Positions 6,015-7,136 of a stretch of DNA of 7,136 bases are shown piece by piece. The position numbers and the translations under genes are program-made. The stretch's first letter is position 1. Each line of letters opens with the position of its first letter. The notes below the pieces were generated by a model. It saw only the letters and a list, made by a program, of their open reading frames with translations. It was not told the origin of the DNA and did not search any database. Origin of the DNA: Gammaproteobacteria bacterium (GTDB lineage: Bacteria > Pseudomonadota > Gammaproteobacteria > Pseudomonadales > Azotimanducaceae). The stretch is taken from the NCBI GenBank assembly GCA_030430515.1, contig JAUIKX010000182.1, positions 1 to 7,136 of the forward strand, written 5' to 3'.

Positions 6015-6430
6015 CTTTCTTCTTCCCGGGAGATCACCTCGCCCTCCAGCACATCGCTGTGCCGGTGCGCCGCCGCTCCTTGCGGAGAGAAACGACCGAC
6101 CAGCCAGCGCCTTGCAGCCGGCACGAGCAGGGCGAACCCCACGGCATCGGTCACAAAACCCGGCGTGAGCAGCAGAGCACCGCTCACCGCGAGCATCACC
6201 CCTTCAATCATCTCGCCCGCCGGAACTTCGCCTGCATTGAGGCGTTCGTTGGCACGCAACAGCGTCGCTGCGCCCTGACGCCGTAACAGTGCCACGCCGA
6301 TGATTGCGGTCAACATGACGAGCGCGATCGTCGGCAACGCACCGAAGTAGCCGCCAACCCGGATCAACAGGTACATTTCAACGAGCGGGACGATGGTGAA
6401 GATGGCAAGAAAGATCAGACCACGAGGCAA
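6011..6430 (-). CDS. fxsA: FxsA family inner-membrane protein
   Basis: This is a small integral membrane protein of about 139 residues. The E. coli homologue, when overproduced, relieves F-plasmid exclusion of phage T7; its normal role is unknown. The N-terminal segment (IFLAIFTIVPLVEMYLLIRVG) and the next (LPTIALVMLTAIIGVALL) are hydrophobic helices. A conserved loop with AGEVPAGEMIEG follows, then a hydrophobic hairpin with the family signature LLTPGFVTDAVG, and a short charged cytoplasmic tail. The start is uncertain: TTG 6430 has GGAG five bases before it, GTG 6436 has no clear ribosome binding site, and more distant ATG codons would add an unmatched, non-hydrophobic extension. The gene points towards groES, as it does in many gammaproteobacteria, but the H-NOX operon now lies between them. 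Confidence 0.88.
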   Translation of the reverse strand: MPRGLIFLAIFTIVPLVEMYLLIRVGGYFGALPTIALVMLTAIIGVALLRRQGAATLLRANERLNAGEVPAGEMIEGVMLAVSGALLLTPGFVTDAVGFALLVPAARRWLVGRFSPQGAAAHRHSDVLEGEVISREEES

Positions 6431-6800
6431 GGACACTCCAGAAAAACTATCTGCGCCGGAACAGAGTGGCGGCAGCGACGACGATTCGCAAGCCGATCCG
6501 TTAGCCGATCTGCGAGCAGCCATCTGGCAGATCGTCGCGTCGATACCCGAGGGCAAAGTTGCCACCTACGGACAGATCGCCCGCCTTGCCGGGTACCCCA
6601 GCCACGCACGCTACGTGGGGCGAACGCTGCGCCAGCTTCCGGAAGGTTCCAGGCTGCCGTGGCACAGGGTACTGAATGCCAGCAGACAGATTTCAAGACG
6701 CGAGCGTGGCAGCGACACGACGCAAAGAAAGCGGCTCGGCGAGGAAGGTGTGGTGTTCATCGGTAACCGCGCAGCTAAGGGTCATCTCTGGGAGCCTTGA
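6393..6800 (+). CDS. Alkyltransferase-like protein (ATL, MGMT family without active cysteine)
   Basis: This is a DNA-damage recognition protein of the O6-alkylguanine alkyltransferase fold. The C-terminal 100 residues match the DNA-binding domain: IPEGKVATYGQIARLAG with base-flipping tyrosine Y59, arginine finger R73 in ARYVGRTLR, and LPWHRVLN in place of PCHRV. W90 replaces the alkyl-accepting cysteine, so it cannot repair by direct transfer. ATL proteins bind alkylguanine and hand the lesion to nucleotide excision repair. The first 37 residues are charged and low in complexity and match nothing I recognise. Start codons are possible only at ATG 6393, GTG 6396 and ATG 6402, because no standard start occurs further on before the domain; a GGGA at 6387-6390 precedes them. 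The 5' end therefore overlaps fxsA on the other strand, and the 3' end overlaps ampG by 26 bases. Confidence 0.9.
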   Translation: MVKMARKIRPRGKDTPEKLSAPEQSGGSDDDSQADPLADLRAAIWQIVASIPEGKVATYGQIARLAGYPSHARYVGRTLRQLPEGSRLPWHRVLNASRQISRRERGSDTTQRKRLGEEGVVFIGNRAAKGHLWEP

Positions 6801-7136
6801 CCGCCAGATGACGAACCCTGGCCACGAGAAGCACGAGCACCATGGCGGGAATACCTAACGCTGAAGCGTAGAGAAAGAAATTGGCGTAGCCCCAGGTGTC
6901 GACTACAACGCCGGAATAGCCGCCGATGAACTTACCGGGCAGGGTCATCAACGAACTGAAGAGCGCATATTGGGTGGCCGTGTAGGCCCGGTTGGTCAGC
7001 CCGGATAGAAAGGCGATGAACACGACAATCGCCATACCGCCGCTGAAATTGTCGACGCTGATCACGAGCGCCAGATGCAGGTGGTCGATCTCGCCCGGAC
7101 CGAGCGCAGCCAGATAAGCAAAAAGCAGATTCGTAC
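6775..7136 (-). CDS. ampG: Muropeptide permease AmpG, C-terminal part
   Basis: This is the last 119 or so residues of a major facilitator superfamily transporter; the frame stays open to the window edge, so the start lies beyond 7136. AmpG imports GlcNAc-anhydromuramyl peptides from the periplasm for cell-wall recycling, and in some species this feeds induction of AmpC beta-lactamase. The visible part has the AmpG-type segment SVDNFSGGMAIVVFIAFLSG, followed by TATQYALFSSLMTLPGKFIGGYSG and two further hydrophobic helices, then a basic tail ending at TAG 6775. Three or four transmembrane segments can be read. Its 3' end overlaps the convergent ATL gene by 26 bases, and no terminator hairpin is evident between them. 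Confidence 0.9.
   Translation of the reverse strand, partial: TNLLFAYLAALGPGEIDHLHLALVISVDNFSGGMAIVVFIAFLSGLTNRAYTATQYALFSSLMTLPGKFIGGYSGVVVDTWGYANFFLYASALGIPAMVLVLLVARVRHLAVKAPRDDP

Noticed and set aside
6001..6030. Possible bidirectional terminator between hnoK and fxsA
   Set aside because: The stop codons overlap, and I see no stable GC hairpin followed by a T run on either strand.
1..7136. CRISPR array, tRNA or rRNA gene, insertion sequence or attachment site
   Set aside because: No regularly spaced repeats, clover-leaf sequence, transposase fragment or flanking terminal repeats were found on either strand.

Overview
The window looks like chromosomal DNA of a gammaproteobacterium with moderately high GC and dense coding. 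The GroEL and GroES proteins are typically proteobacterial. FxsA, AmpG and an alkyltransferase-like protein are common gammaproteobacterial genes, and H-NOX/HnoK signalling modules are best known from Shewanella and Vibrio. The groE operon carries a perfect CIRCE operator, so the organism probably has an HrcA repressor, which enteric bacteria lack. I cannot name the genus.

Layout: positions 1-1377 hold the groES-groEL chaperonin operon on the minus strand, with groEL cut by the window edge. Upstream of it (1426-1493) lie the CIRCE operator and a sigma-70-type promoter that overlaps a heat-shock-like promoter. A short intergenic region (about 1453-1590) separates this promoter from a divergent, tightly overlapping four-gene operon on the plus strand (1591-6014). 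Its genes are a REC/degenerate-GGDEF/EAL response regulator (HnoB-like), a REC/degenerate HD-GYP response regulator (HnoD-like), the haem nitric-oxide sensor H-NOX (hnoX), and a soluble histidine kinase without a sensor domain (hnoK). The minus strand then carries fxsA (stop codon overlapping the hnoK stop codon). A plus-strand alkyltransferase-like (ATL) gene overlaps the 5' end of fxsA. Last comes the 3' end of ampG on the minus strand, truncated by the window edge.

The central operon reads as a self-contained nitric oxide to cyclic-di-GMP circuit. By analogy with the Shewanella system, NO-bound H-NOX would inhibit HnoK autophosphorylation. HnoK would phosphorylate both response regulators. 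One has a complete set of EAL phosphodiesterase residues. The other has lost metal ligands of the HD-GYP site and probably acts as a non-catalytic modulator. The DNA-binding third regulator (HnoC) known from Shewanella is not in this window. The operon lies between fxsA and groES, which are close neighbours in the same orientation in many gammaproteobacteria, so it was probably inserted there.
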